The notes beneath the pieces are model-generated. The model worked only from the letters and a program-made list of their open reading frames with translations. It did not search any database and was not told the origin of the DNA. Source: Cyprinodon diabolis (taxonomy: Eukaryota > Chordata > Actinopteri > Cyprinodontiformes > Cyprinodontidae). Taken from it: a stretch of DNA of 64,000 nt. Each line of letters starts with the position of its first letter. Positions within the stretch are counted from its first letter, which is position 1. This document shows positions 11,243 to 22,119 of this stretch, one piece after another. The DNA lies in assembly GCA_030533445.1 (NCBI GenBank), contig CM060070.1, positions 47,266,385-47,330,384 of the forward strand. The letters are read 5' to 3'. A program made the position numbers and the translations under genes.

Positions 11243-11569
11243 TACAGTATATGTAGTGTCTCATTGCAGCAGGGATGAATGACCTGCAGTAGCGCGCCTT
11301 TTTACTAACAGGCTGTAAAAGTTTTTGACTAAAGGAGCTGCTCAGCTCCTCTCCAGTCTGCTGCAGAGGGTAGAAGGTGGTGTCCATGATGGATGGAAGC
11401 TTGGACAGCTCCCTCCTATAAGCCCCTTCCACCACTGAGTCCAGAGTGCAGCCTAGGACAGAAACAGCCTTTTTCCTGAAGTGACCTGTTTCTGAGACAT
11501 CCCACATCATAAAGCGCATAAAGAGAGGAGTATCAGACCTCTGCTAATCTACAAAGCCCCACCGTCCCT

Positions 11570-12517
11570 TTAAACTTTCAGCTCCAACAAGGAGAATATT
11601 GATCACAGATGCAGCCAAGAGACCCAGATCCCTCTGGATGAACTGCAGAGATCTAGAGCCGAGGATTGAGACTGTCCATGGGACAACTATCAGTTGTATG
11701 CTGCACACATCTGGCCTTTATGGAAGAAAAGCATTTCTGAAAGATATCATAAAAAGTCTTGTTTAAAGTTTGACACCAGGGAGACACAGCATACATGTGG
11801 AAGAAGCTGCTCTGACCAGATGGAACCAACAATGCAAAACATGCTTGATGTAAAAGCAACATAGCTCATAACCCTGAACACTGTCAAACATGGTGGTGGC
11901 AGCATCATGGTTTGGACCTGCTTTTCTTCAACAGCGAAAGGGGAGATGGTTGAAACGGATGGGAAGATGGATGGACTCTAACACAGGAACATTTTGGAAG
12001 AAAACCTGTTGGAGTCCGCAGAGGACCTGAGACTTGGATGGAGATTTATCGTTAGAATGGAAAAGTTCACAGATAAACACATCCAGGTGTTTAAATGGCC
12101 TAGTTAAAGTCCAGACCAGAATCCAATCCAGAATCTGTGGAAAGAACTGAGAACTGCTGTTCAAAGACGCTCTCCATCCACCCTCACTGAGCTCCAGCTG
12201 TTTGCAGGAAGAATGGGACACATTTTAGTCCCTCAGTGAGCAGAACCGATAGAGACAAGAGAGCTGCAGCTGGAATGGCAGAAGGTTTGGCTGCAAACTA
12301 TTAACTCTAGGAGGCTAAATCATTTTCACACACAATTTTTCAGTTTTTATTTGTTAAAAAACATTTAAATATCCAATAAATTTCAAAAAGATCCGATTCA
12401 TGATTTTGTCCCACTTGTTGATATAAAATTATGATTTTATATCTTTATGTTTGAAGCCTGAAATGTGGCAAAAGGTTGGGAAGTTCAAAGGGGGATGAAT
12501 ATTTTTGCAAGGCGATC
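11570..12517 (+). mobile_element. Second Tc1-like transposon, 5'-truncated, decayed
   Basis: A different Tc1 family from the one at 9951. The + strand shows transposase remnants with CAAACATGGTGGTGGCAGC (11887), GAAGATGGATGGA, ATCCAGGTGTT, GAATCTGTGGAAAGAACTG and the 3' end GGGATGAATATTTTTGCAAG followed by GCGATC and TA at 12518. The matching 5' inverted repeat is absent. Many small indels break the frame. Confidence 0.8.
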
Positions 12518-12810
12518 TATATACAGTATACTGTCTGTATCGGCCAACTTATAAATTTAACAGACTAATATTTATAATGATTCACTTGCATGGCAGTCCA
12601 GTCAGTTTTTCACTTCTGGAAGGAGAGGTCAGGTGGGCTAGTGCCGGCTTGCCAAGAAGCTTCTGGCAATCCCAGCAACGAGTTTCATTGCAGCTGGAAG
12701 ACTGATTGAGGAGAGACGGTCCAACCTCAGTCCAGAGGACATCTTGTTTCTGCATAGCAACATATAAGGTTCCTGGACTCATCCAAGAATGTGTTTAATG
12801 CTTAAATAAT

Positions 12811-13612
12811 ACCGTAAATCCTCTAATATAGGCCGGGGCTTTTATTTCACTCAGGTACATCTTGGTCCAGGCCATTATTGGAAGGAGGCCAGAATTAGAG
12901 GCAGGCCTCTATTTCTATTTGATCAAACAGACGACCTGTGGAATGAATAAAAAACAGATTTTGTGTCTCTTTGAACCTATAAAATACTAGGTTCATTTAT
13001 TGAAAAAGTACAGTTACCATAGCGATATACAGAACATTATTCAGACATCTTCCAGCAGCTGCAATTTTTCTGAACGGCAATACAAAAAAAAAAAAAAAAA
13101 AAAGACAAAGTAAAATCTTGGCCAAACTGACTTGCGAAACAAAGTTTAAAAAAAAAATAATGGAAACTGCTCTGCCATCATAGCGGAATTTTATTTGAGG
13201 CAGGCTAAGTGGAAGTTGGCTACCAGTATCGTATATTTCAAGGTAAATTTAGAACAACGAAGACCAACGAAAATCTGTCATTTTAACGCTGCCTGGTTAC
13301 CTCCAGACCTACCAGTAATCACATTTGTCTTTCAGATCAAAACGATTGTGAAAGGCCACCTTGATCTCTGTGTAAGGATGGGACTTCCCATGCTAATGGC
13401 TTGGATTTGTTAGCAAACATTGCCCCCCTGTGGTACTTGTATGTTACTATCACAAGTTGTTGAGGACTGCCCAGGAACATCGTTGGTTTTAATTATAGCC
13501 CCGGCCTGTATAAGAGTCCGGCCATTATTTACCTCCGCCGACAGCCAGACAGGCCATTATTAGAGACCCGGCCGCTAATGGAATACAGGCCAATATTAGA
13601 GAATTTACGGTA
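12811..13612. mobile_element. Non-autonomous element with terminal inverted repeats (MITE-like)
   Basis: The left end ACCGTAAATCCTCTAATATA is inverted at the right end (13593-13612, reading TATTAGAGAATTTACGGT on the + strand). Sub-terminal GGCC-rich segments also mirror each other (ATAGGCCGGGGC and GCCCCGGCCTGTATAAGAG). Poly-A 13083-13103 inside. No transposase. No clear target duplication, so the superfamily is open. Confidence 0.65.
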
Positions 13613-14109
13613 TATTAGTTTAGATAGTAAACGCTAATTAGTTTGTGGGTATTTTCTTACAAATGGGCAAGTCTGGAAGTTTATCTGAGCATAGATCTTT
13701 TTAGGTGCATTTTTATTTTTTAGTTTCAGCAATTTGAAAATTAAAAGTAACTCCATTGTTCAAAAGAAACAATCAATTTGTAAAAGGCAGCATTGTGCAT
13801 TTTGTTTATTCAAATAAGATAAGCATGTTCTGTTTCCTTGTTTGTTACTTTATTATTTATTTATTTTTATTGCTTTTACATTAACTGGCCTTTACTCGAA
13901 CTAAAAACAGGAACCTAACTAACCCTTCATAGAAATTCCGGTTCAGTGTATTGCCAGAAGACTTAATGAAGACAACATTGGGAGTGCCGCAGTCATTCTG
14001 AATGGGGGTGGGAGTAATTTTACCAGGAGTGGAACGGGACTTTATTTTTACTCTGGCCCAGGATCGGGAGGGGACACATTTTTTCTGTGGGAGTGGGATG
14101 GGACCGGAG

Positions 14110-15112
14110 TGAAAATCCACTCCTGTGTAACCCTCTATGGGACACTGATGGACAATGATGGAAACTGTTGGACAATGAGGGACGCTGGTAGACACTGACA
14201 GACACTGCTGGACACTGATGTAAACTTGATGGACATTAATAGAAACTGCTGGACACTGATGTAAACTTGATGGACATTAATAGAAACTGCTGGACACTGA
14301 TGGGCACTGCTGGACACTGATTGAGACTGATGGATGCTGGTGGACACTGATGGACACTGGTGGGTGCTGAACGACAATGGTGGGCTCTGGTGGACACTTG
14401 ATGGACACTAATAGAAACTGCTGGGCATTGGCAGACACTGGTGGACACTGATGGCCATGGCTGGATGCTGTTTGAGACTGATGGACACCCTTGGACACTG
14501 GTGGACACTGGTGGGCGCTGATGTACACTGATGGATGCTGGTGGACACTGGTGGACACTGGTGGGTGCTGAACGACAATGGTGGGCTCTGGTGGACACTT
14601 GATGGACACTAATAGAAACTGCTGGGCATTGGCAGACACTGGTGGACACTGATGGCCATGGCTGGATGCTGTTTGAGACTGATGGACACCCTTGGACACT
14701 GGTGGATACTGGTGGGCGCTGATGGACACTGATGGATGCTGGTGGACACTGGTGGACGCTTGATGGACACTAATAGAAACTGCTGGGCACTGATGGACAC
14801 TGGTGGACACTGCTGTATGCTGCTGGACACTGATGGACACTGGTGGACACTGATGGGTGCTGCTGGACACAGGTGGACACTGATGGACACTGGCAGACAC
14901 TGATGGGTACTGCTGGATGCTGCTGGACACTGATGGACACTGGTGGACACTGATGAGTGCTGATGGGCACTGCTGGACGCTGATTGGAAACTTCATAGAC
15001 ACTGATGGACACTAATAGAGACTGATGGACGCTGTTGAACACTGATGGACACTGCTGGGCACTGATGGACGCTGGTGGACATGGGAAGACACTGCTGGGA
15101 GGTGATGGACAC
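14110..15112. repeat. 10-bp minisatellite with higher-order structure
   Basis: Tandem units near CTGATGGACA / CTGGTGGACA. A 201-bp block containing GAACGACAATGGTGGGCTC is repeated (14361 and 14562). On the minus strand the 10-bp unit gives a long open frame with a ten-residue periodicity (HQCPPVSISV-like), explained by the repeat. The array resumes for a few units at 16760-16780 after a hAT-like insertion. Confidence 0.9.
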
Positions 15113-16759
15113 CAGGGGAGGATCTAGGATTCTAGGAGATCAGGGGCTTAGTCCCAAGGGTGAAGATGAGAGAGTAGACTTTCTTCTAAACCCCGTTCTA
15201 ATGTAAAATATGACAGCTTACTGGATTAAAGAAATTTCTACTATACTACATGCTATCACACATAACAATTCCCCCTCCATTACATGGGGAGAAATGAATT
15301 CACCTGCAAGTCTTTAACTGTGTTTATTCCTCTCTTCATCAACAACTAACTCTGTGGATTTGGTCACATTTGATCATTATTTGCCAAAGTTATCAGAGGG
15401 AAATAATATATTTTAGCTGCCTTATATAATCTGTTTACCCATAACATGGGAAAAAAATAAACAAATCCAGTGAAACTGTCATTATTTTTCATATATTATG
15501 TTTAAAACATTTATTATTTTATATTTTTAAATCCAAAATAGTTGTTGGTTTGATTATCTTTATTTAATGTATTTTAATTCTCAATTCCAAATGTCTGCAG
15601 TAGCATTGCTCCAGACATTTTGAATTAAGAAACATCTTCAAACTTGGAAAACAAAGTCCAGTGGTTTTGGTTTGAACTTTTTTTTGGAATATATGTGAAT
15701 TGTTAGATAAACATTTAAACAGAAAATATATTTCATAAAGATCATCAAAGGGGGGACTGATTATATCAGGTGGCTAAAATATACGATTCCCCTCTCATAA
15801 CTTTGGCAAACAATGATCAAATGTCACCAAATCCAGAGGATTTGTTGTTGATGAAGAGAGGAATAAACACAGTTAAAAATGTGCAGGTAAATTAATTTCT
15901 TCCCATGTTATGGAGGAGGAACGGATTATTTCAGGCAGCTGAAACATCAAGTCTCTCCTCCTCCCATATCTTTGGGAAGTAAAAAGCATGTTTCCAGATT
16001 CTCAAAAACGGTTTGTGTGATATCATGTAGTATACTGGGAATGTCCTTAATCCAGTAATCTGTCATATTTTACGTTAGAACGGGATAAATCTGAAAGTCT
16101 ACAATCTCATCTTTTCAGGAATATTTGTGTCCTGCTATCAGCCGGTTTCCGTCCTCAGATATCAGCAATGAAAAATGATAAATACTCACTACTTGTTGGA
16201 AAACTGTGTTTGGTGACTGACTTTTATTTCTGTCAGGTTTAAGTGACAGAAGTTGGAAAAAGACGATTTTCTTAGCGTTTAAAATAACACAAAATTGCTT
16301 AAAATTACCTCGTCTATTTATTTATTTTACAATTTTGTAAACAACAGCTGCTGATTAAACTGGATGTTGCAACCGTGACATGATCATAGCTGATTTTAGC
16401 GAGAAATCGATCAGACGCGTCGTGAAAATGGTCCCATCCGCCATGCCGGCCTCTCTGGCTTCAATGCGCTTCCCGAAATAAGGGGAACAGAATTTCATAC
16501 ACCACCGGGACAAACAACGTCTGGAAGTCAGTCAGAGCTTCACATCCCTGGAACATCAGTCTGTTTAGCAACAGCCATTGGTGAGAACTTCTTCTTCTGC
16601 ACGGGAATGCTACGGGCTGCTTTCCTGCCTTTGCTGCCACCATCTGTTGAATTCCAGTACTGCACATTTTACTCAGATCAGCTCAGAAGCGAGATCCGGG
16701 GCTCTGGGGGAAACATCCGGGGCTGCAGCCCAAGTAGCCGCCCCCTAGATCCGCCACTG
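15113..16759. mobile_element. hAT-like element inserted in the 10-bp minisatellite, with a large internal palindrome
   Basis: Starts CAGGGGAGGATCTAGG; the right end inverted reads CAGTGGCGGATCTAGG. Flanks are ATGGACAC (15105-15112) and ATGGGCAC (16760-16767), an 8-bp duplication with one difference, although the host repeat itself contains such words. Inside, about 15155-15470 and about 15755-16115 are long inverted arms (for example GAGAGGAATAAACACAG versus CTGTGTTTATTCCTCTC). No transposase frame. Confidence 0.65.
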
Positions 16760-16769
16760 ATGGGCACTG

Positions 16770-17500
16770 GTGGATGCCTGCACAGACTGTATTTTTCCAG
16801 AGCGGTTCAGCGTCTCTGACGGTGTTCATGAAGCTGCCTGTTGTGTAATATCGCATGTCCATAAATAGTCATTGATATGGGGAGGACTGAACTTCAGGAC
16901 TGAACTCCTGCAGGTCCAACAGCCAACATGATGAAACTCCCAGTCCCGCCATAAAAACCTGTATCACTCATCTAAGTGACTTTAATCGTGATCCAAAGGA
17001 TTCACAATCTGCACTAGGATTTCTATTTACATTTTTTTTCATTTTATTTTTATTTAGCTTCATATATCAAAACAGAAACCAGTGAATGAGAAAAAAGGAG
17101 GAAAAAAAACAACAAATAAATAAACTATTAGAAATCAAACAAGGGTAAGGGCAGATAGGTAATGGTTCAGAACATATTTTATTTATTCTGATGCTGTTTT
17201 GTTTCTTTTTCCCTCTGAATTAAATCTTGTCTTCAATCAAAGGACACGTCAGCTGATTGGTTGATTGGTGGAGTGTTTTCCAGGATTCAGATCCATTCTG
17301 AACAGCTAGCCCAACCCGCAGCAGGTTAGCTGTTCAGAGTACGTTACCATGGTGACCAGCCTCGCTAAGAAAGAAATCCAGCTTGGTGGTACCAGAAAGT
17401 CTGAGTTGAACCTGAAGTTAACTCAGTAATCCTGCTTCCTGGTTCAGGTCTCTGTTCATGTTAACATCATCAGCAGCTGAAGCAAAGCACAGGTGGAGCT
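16770..17500. other. Intron 2 stretch without recognised gene
   Basis: AT-rich part 17020-17120. 17300-17450 (TTACCATGGTGACCAGCCTC and onward) looks like part of a dispersed repeat, but I cannot name it. Confidence 0.4.
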
Positions 17501-17504
17501 CAGT

Positions 17505-17992
17505 GGACCCGTCCGCCCGTCCGTCCGTCCATCCATTTTTTCCGCTTTATTCGGGGCCGGGTCGCGGAGGCAGCAGTCTAAGCAGAGATGCCCAGACTTC
17601 CTGATCCACACACACTTTCTCCAGCTGCTCAGGGAGAGTAGACACCAGGCCAGCTCAGAGACATCGTCCCTCCAGCGTGTCCTGGGCCTTCCACCAGACC
17701 TCCTCCCAATGGGACATGCCTGGAACACCTCCTGAAGGAGGCGACCAGTAGGCATCTGGAAGAGATGCCCGAGCCTCCTCAGCTGGCTCCTTTCAACGTG
17801 GAGGAGCAATGACTCTACTCTGAGCTCCTCACCCAATCTGGAAGAGTGCGCCCAGCCATTCTGCGAAGGAAACTTATTTTGGCTGCTTGTATTCCCGATC
17901 TTTTCCTTTGGGTCATTGCCCAGATCTCATGACCATAGGTGAGGGTGGGAACGTAGATCGATCGGTAAAAAAAGAACTTTACCCCCAACTCA
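17505..17992 (-). mobile_element. LINE 3' part (C-terminus), antisense half of a twin-primed insertion
   Basis: Minus strand from about 17975 encodes SIYVPTLTYGHE-like sequence with frameshifts, then LLLHVERSQLRRLGHLFQMP and GRRSGGRPRTRWRDDVSELA, the C-terminus of a fish LINE, ending in a simple-repeat tail at 17508-17536. It abuts the oppositely oriented RT part of what is probably the same element. Confidence 0.75.
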
Positions 17993-18585
17993 GCTCGTCC
18001 CGGTCGTGGAACACTGGACCAGCTCTATACCCTTCATTGGGTGCTGGAGGGTTCATGGGAGTTCGCCCAACCAGTCCACATGTGTTTTGTGGATCTGGAG
18101 AAGGCGTTGGACCGTGCCCCTTGTGGTTACCTGTGGGGGGTGCCCCGGGAGTATGGGGTCTAGGGCCCTCTGTTTAGGGCTGTCCGCCCTCTGTATGACC
18201 GCAGCAGGAGCTTGGTTCGCAGTAAGTCAGACCTGTTCCGGGTGCATGTCGGCCTCCGCCAGGCTGCTCTTTGTCACCGGTTCTGTTCATTACATCTATG
18301 GACAGAATTTCTAGGTGCAGCCAGAGACCGGAGGGTGTCCGGTTTGGGAACCTCAAGATATCATCTCTGCTGTTTGCAGATGATGTTGTCCTGTTTGCCT
18401 CATCAAACCAGGACCTCCAACGTGCACTTGGGCGGTTTGCAGCCGATTGTGAAGCAGTCAGGATGAGGATCAGCACCTCCAAATCCAAGGCCATGGTTCT
18501 CCACCGGAGAAAGGCTCCCCTCTTCAGGTCAGGAGGGGTCCTTGTCTCAAGTGGAGGAGTTCCAGTATCTCGGGGTCTTGTTGAG
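17993..18585 (+). mobile_element. LINE reverse transcriptase part, sense half of a twin-primed insertion
   Basis: The + strand encodes, across several frameshifts, GRGTLDQLYTLH, CFVDLEKALDR, LWGVPREYGV, AVRPLYDRSRSLV, SPVLFITSMDRIS and the catalytic FADDVVLFASS (about 18376-18408), then QYLGVLL (about 18568). The ADD active site is intact but the frame is not. It ends where the minus-strand half would continue about 40-60 residues later. Confidence 0.75.
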
Positions 18586-18589
18586 GGAT

Positions 18590-19105
18590 TTTAACTCACT
18601 TGTTCTTTCGTTTAACCTTAGCCAAACTGAGCTGTTTGCTCACAGCTTTCCTCATCAAACAGCCGTCAATTCCTGTCTTCTGCAAACTCTGTTTTTCACA
18701 GTCCTCTGCTGCGTATGGAGAGAGCCCAGCGAGGCTGTTATTTTCAGTCCTGCTCCGCAGGGTTTACTGCTGACTCCACAGAAAGATCTCACTGCTGCCG
18801 TTGGCCTGGAAGCCAAATTAGCTAAAACTTCCTGCTGGAAAACACGCTGCTGCCGCCACTGAATACATACAATAAATGACAGATTAAAATGCTTAGTGAC
18901 AGTCTGCAGCCCTAACTGAAACTAAGATTATCTGTATTTACTATAAAAATAATACATCCATTTAGTAAAGGTTACAGGTGTCCATGTAGAAATGTTGATG
19001 CTTTGTCTTTGTTTTCTGTTAAGGGCCTGATTTTCTTTGGTTAGCCGATTAATTTGAAGCCAAACCATGATGTGGCTTCAGAGATCTGCTGTTTATTTTT
19101 TACTA

Positions 19106-19173
<68 letters not shown>

Positions 19174-19528
19174 CTCTTCCACTAATACAGCTGAAAAAAC
19201 ATGGATTTACTATTTAAAATAGTTTGAAGTTTGAAACCATGTAGTGATCATCTTTATTCTCATTGGTGTGTAATGCTATGTTCACACCGGACACGCTTCA
19301 AGCAGCAAAAGCAGCTGGTTCACATGCAAAGTCAGTGGTTGACGTGCATCAAGGTGCATCAGAAGGTCCTGCAGCGTCTAGAACAGCAGGAGCAGCGCAT
19401 CTAGACGCATCTGAGCATCTGAGGTGCGTGAAACACTTCTCAAGCAGCAGCTGCTGGGAGTGGAAAAATTTAACTTTAGCTGCTCGACGAGCCTCATCAA
19501 CCAATCAGAGAAGCTGATCTGGAAGCTG
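18590..19528. other. Intron 2 stretch without recognised gene
   Basis: No domain in any frame. CTATGTTCACACCGGACACG near 19278 resembles the end of a fish DNA transposon, but the other end was not found. Confidence 0.4.
19107..19171. repeat. (TA)n microsatellite
   Basis: About 32 uninterrupted TA dinucleotides. Confidence 0.97.
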
Positions 19529-21118
19529 ATGTAACAAGTACATTTCTCCACTGTGAGATCAATGAAGTCAATCAATCAATCTGATCTGGGAGCTGGCAGG
19601 GAGTCAGACACAGCACTGCTGATGCAGAGCGCTATGATCACTCCTCTGAAACAGTTTATTAACGTCTAAATCAGGGGTGCCCAACCTTTTTTAAATCAAG
19701 ATCTACTTTTGAAGTTGATGGCATGCCGAGATCTACCAAGCCAAACACAAGGGATGGGCAGTATTTGTTTTTTATTTGCACATGTGGAAAAAAAACAGTA
19801 AGTCCAACAAACGAGGAAATTATCAATGGTGCAAAAAATAGGTTGCAAAAACAGAACTTGACAATCTCATAAGAACTTCACACCATATCTCACTTTCACT
19901 CACTCATCAGACTCACCAAAACTACAGCAGTCAAGATCTCCAGACAAAGGCTGTGCAGTCAAAAAATATAAATAAACCATTTGATAAACACACAGTCCAG
20001 TAGAGATAAAAAAAAACCTTAGAACTGTAAATTTACTGGGCATTGGCATTGGCAGAGAAACTGGCAGATGGATTAAAATTCAACAGGAAAACAGATAAAA
20101 ATAGGAAAATACTAAGTTAACTATGTGGATGTGAAGATGTAACATACAGCAGAATGGGTTGTTGACTGTTTCAGAAACTCTTTAATTTCGGGCAAAAGTT
20201 CCAGAAATCTTTGGAAGAATCTGCCACAACTCAGCCACCTGACGGCGGTGTGCAGCAGCAGATCAGGGTGGTCTCCACCTGCCTCCTCGAGCTGGGCGGA
20301 ATAAACGCCTCTGAAAACTTCTGGCCCGAACAGAGCAAGCAATCTTCATCGTAACGTCCATGACATCCGGGAAAGTTTCAGACAGCTTGAACAGAGCAAC
20401 GAATCCAGCAGTGCGCCCAACCATAGATGGAGCCCCATCAGTTGTGATAGATGTCATTATCTCATCATCTCTGCAGATTCCTCTTCGCACTTTAGAGTCC
20501 CTGGTAACCTAGCAACCGTGGCAAACCATGCCCAGCAATCAGCATGCATAAAAAAAGGTTCCTTGCATACTTTTTATTTTTCACTTAATTATTATGAAAA
20601 TACACATTGGCCTCTCGTGATCAATGATTTGATTAGTGTTTTTTAAAACTTTTTTTTTGTCATAGCCATAAATAGGTCTACATTGTAAAACTTCTCGCGA
20701 TCGACTGAAACTCCGCCCACAATCGACTGGTAGATCGCGATCAACTGGTTGGGCACCCCTGGTCTAAATTAACTTAAAATGTACAGCTATATGCTATAAA
20801 CTGGTTCCTGCAGTTTGTAGCACAGACCTAAAAAACGCTAACATCTACTTCCAGCCGCCACCAACAGGAGGGGAAAACCCCCAAGAGGCGAGCGGGACTG
20901 AGGCAGCTGCTGCTGGGGATTCCCAGTGACAGCGCAGCGCCGGTATGTGGGGGTCTGAGCGGCTCCCACAGAGAAATAATCTTTGAAGGCAGGATGGTAA
21001 TCTGGATGAACTGACTGCACAGACCATGTTTTCAGGAGGACTTTCTCACTTCAAACCATTTTCAAACTACTAATATAGCAAAGCCGTTCTCTGGCATTGA
21101 ACACAGGAGCAGCAGACG
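19529..21118 (-). repeat. Dispersed repeat, copy 2 of the inverted pair, with attached LINE tail
   Basis: 19529-19582 is the LINE 3' end (ATTTCTCCACTGTGAGATC then AATC repeats) and 19583-21118 the same family as 9352-9834, in reverse orientation and split by the hAT at 19672-20761. GGAGCTGGCAGGGAGTCAG and ACCAACAGGAGGGGAAAAC mark the two ends. Middle segments differ between the two copies. Confidence 0.65.
19672..20761 (-). mobile_element. hAT transposon with transposase remnants
   Basis: Perfect 15-bp terminal inverted repeats CAGGGGTGCCCAACC and a perfect 8-bp target duplication GTCTAAAT (19664-19671 and 20762-20769). The minus strand (20490-20121) carries hAT transposase pieces in two frames: ITTDGAPSMVGRTAGF, then HTAVRWLSCGRFFQRFLELL, the catalytic-core region of hAT proteins related to ZBED-like host genes. 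At 1090 bp it lacks most of the usual transposase and is frameshifted, so it is non-autonomous. Confidence 0.92.
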
Positions 21119-21271
21119 CACCCGGCCACACTTCACTGGACTGCTGACATTATTGTGGATCAAAAATGAAGCATCAGGACCTCGACAGGCACAGTTTGGG
21201 TTGAAATAAGCCAGACTACCCATGCATACACAGGGGTTGGTTGTTTTTAATGCTTTTTTTTCTGTTGCCAG

Positions 21272-21413
21272 GTAAAAGATTTTGAAGACAAGTCGGGCTC
21301 TGTGCTTCGGATCCAGCCCTTAAGAACCAGCAGAGACGAGGCCATCTATGAATGCACAGCCACGAACAGTGCTGGAGAGATCTCTGCACCTGCCAGGCTG
21401 ATTGTCCTAGAGG
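21272..21413 (+). CDS. ptprf: LAR-type receptor tyrosine phosphatase, Ig domain 1, second half
   Basis: Encodes residues 81-127 plus one base of codon 128, completing the first Ig domain. [11 protein letters not shown] (88-98) and [18 protein letters not shown] (101-118) are conserved LAR-family blocks. Cys108 pairs with Cys55 of the previous exon, and Arg98 and Arg101 belong to the basic glycosaminoglycan-binding face. ECTATNS matches PTPRF more closely than the PTPRS form ECVAQNS. The acceptor is a long T-rich tract ending TTGCCAG at 21271; the donor is GTGAGT at 21414. The frame continues from the codon boundary at 7623, and the split codon G/AG with the next exon gives Glu128. The intron before it is 13.6 kb and packed with transposons, but the exon is intact. 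Confidence 0.95.
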
Positions 21414-22119
21414 GTGAGTTTTTTTTTTTTTTCCAATCAGCCTCCCACTCACTTCAAAGACAATAGTTTTAAAGGCACTTCCACACTTTTTCACAAACCT
21501 TTACATTAATGAGGGATTTCTATTATTAATGGAGCTGCAGGTGGCGCCTCACTGCCTCATTGGCTCTTTGGTCATGTCTGAGGTTATCGTCTCAGTATTA
21601 CCACTAAACAAGAACTCCTAAACATTAGATAGTCCTCTCCAGAAATATTTTCTCTACACTGAGATCTTGGTTCGCTGTGCATCAGTTCCCTTTAGGATTT
21701 ACTGCAATTAACAAGGCAAGCCGATATGGTAACGTGCAAATCTTAAGAGTTTTATTTTGCTTTCTTTCCTGATAATTAGTCCCTCTGTGGTGTTGTTGTC
21801 TCAGTGTCTGACTTTATTTTTGAGATCTGGCATAAACAATGTGTCAAGCAGAGGATATCTCTTGCTGGCATTTTGCAGACAGCATAAAATAAAAAAGGGT
21901 GTTGTTGTGTGAAAAAAATTATTTAACTCTACAGTTCAGTTAAATAAATGGAGATCGATTGATTTCAATCAGTCTGCATGTTATTTACTTTGCAAAGTAA
22001 AATGAGACAAATGAGACATCAACAGCCCTCTCATCATGATGTTCAGCCTTGGTCTGATCTACACAAACAACAGCATTCCTAACAGGCCAAAAGCCTGTAA
22101 CTTCAAGTAAAATGATAAC

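Larger units (their letters stand above)
9835..11535 (-). mobile_element. LINE 3' part, antisense, interrupted by a Tc1
   Basis: Right part (11519-11250, minus strand) encodes a decayed LINE C-terminus: LGCTLDSVVEGAYRRELSKL, MDTTFYPLQQ, KARYCRSFIPAAMRHY. Left part (9950-9835) is its 3' end with an (AATC)n tail, read on the minus strand. The Tc1 at 9951-11242 sits between them at a TA. The clade is unresolved; the 5' part is missing. Confidence 0.7.

Noticed and set aside
14135..15042. Long antisense ORFs rich in HQCPSVS (up to 241 codons)
   Set aside because: A 10-bp unit read three times gives a ten-residue periodic frame in any register free of stops. The frames overlap each other and are cut by the inserted element; no gene structure is visible.
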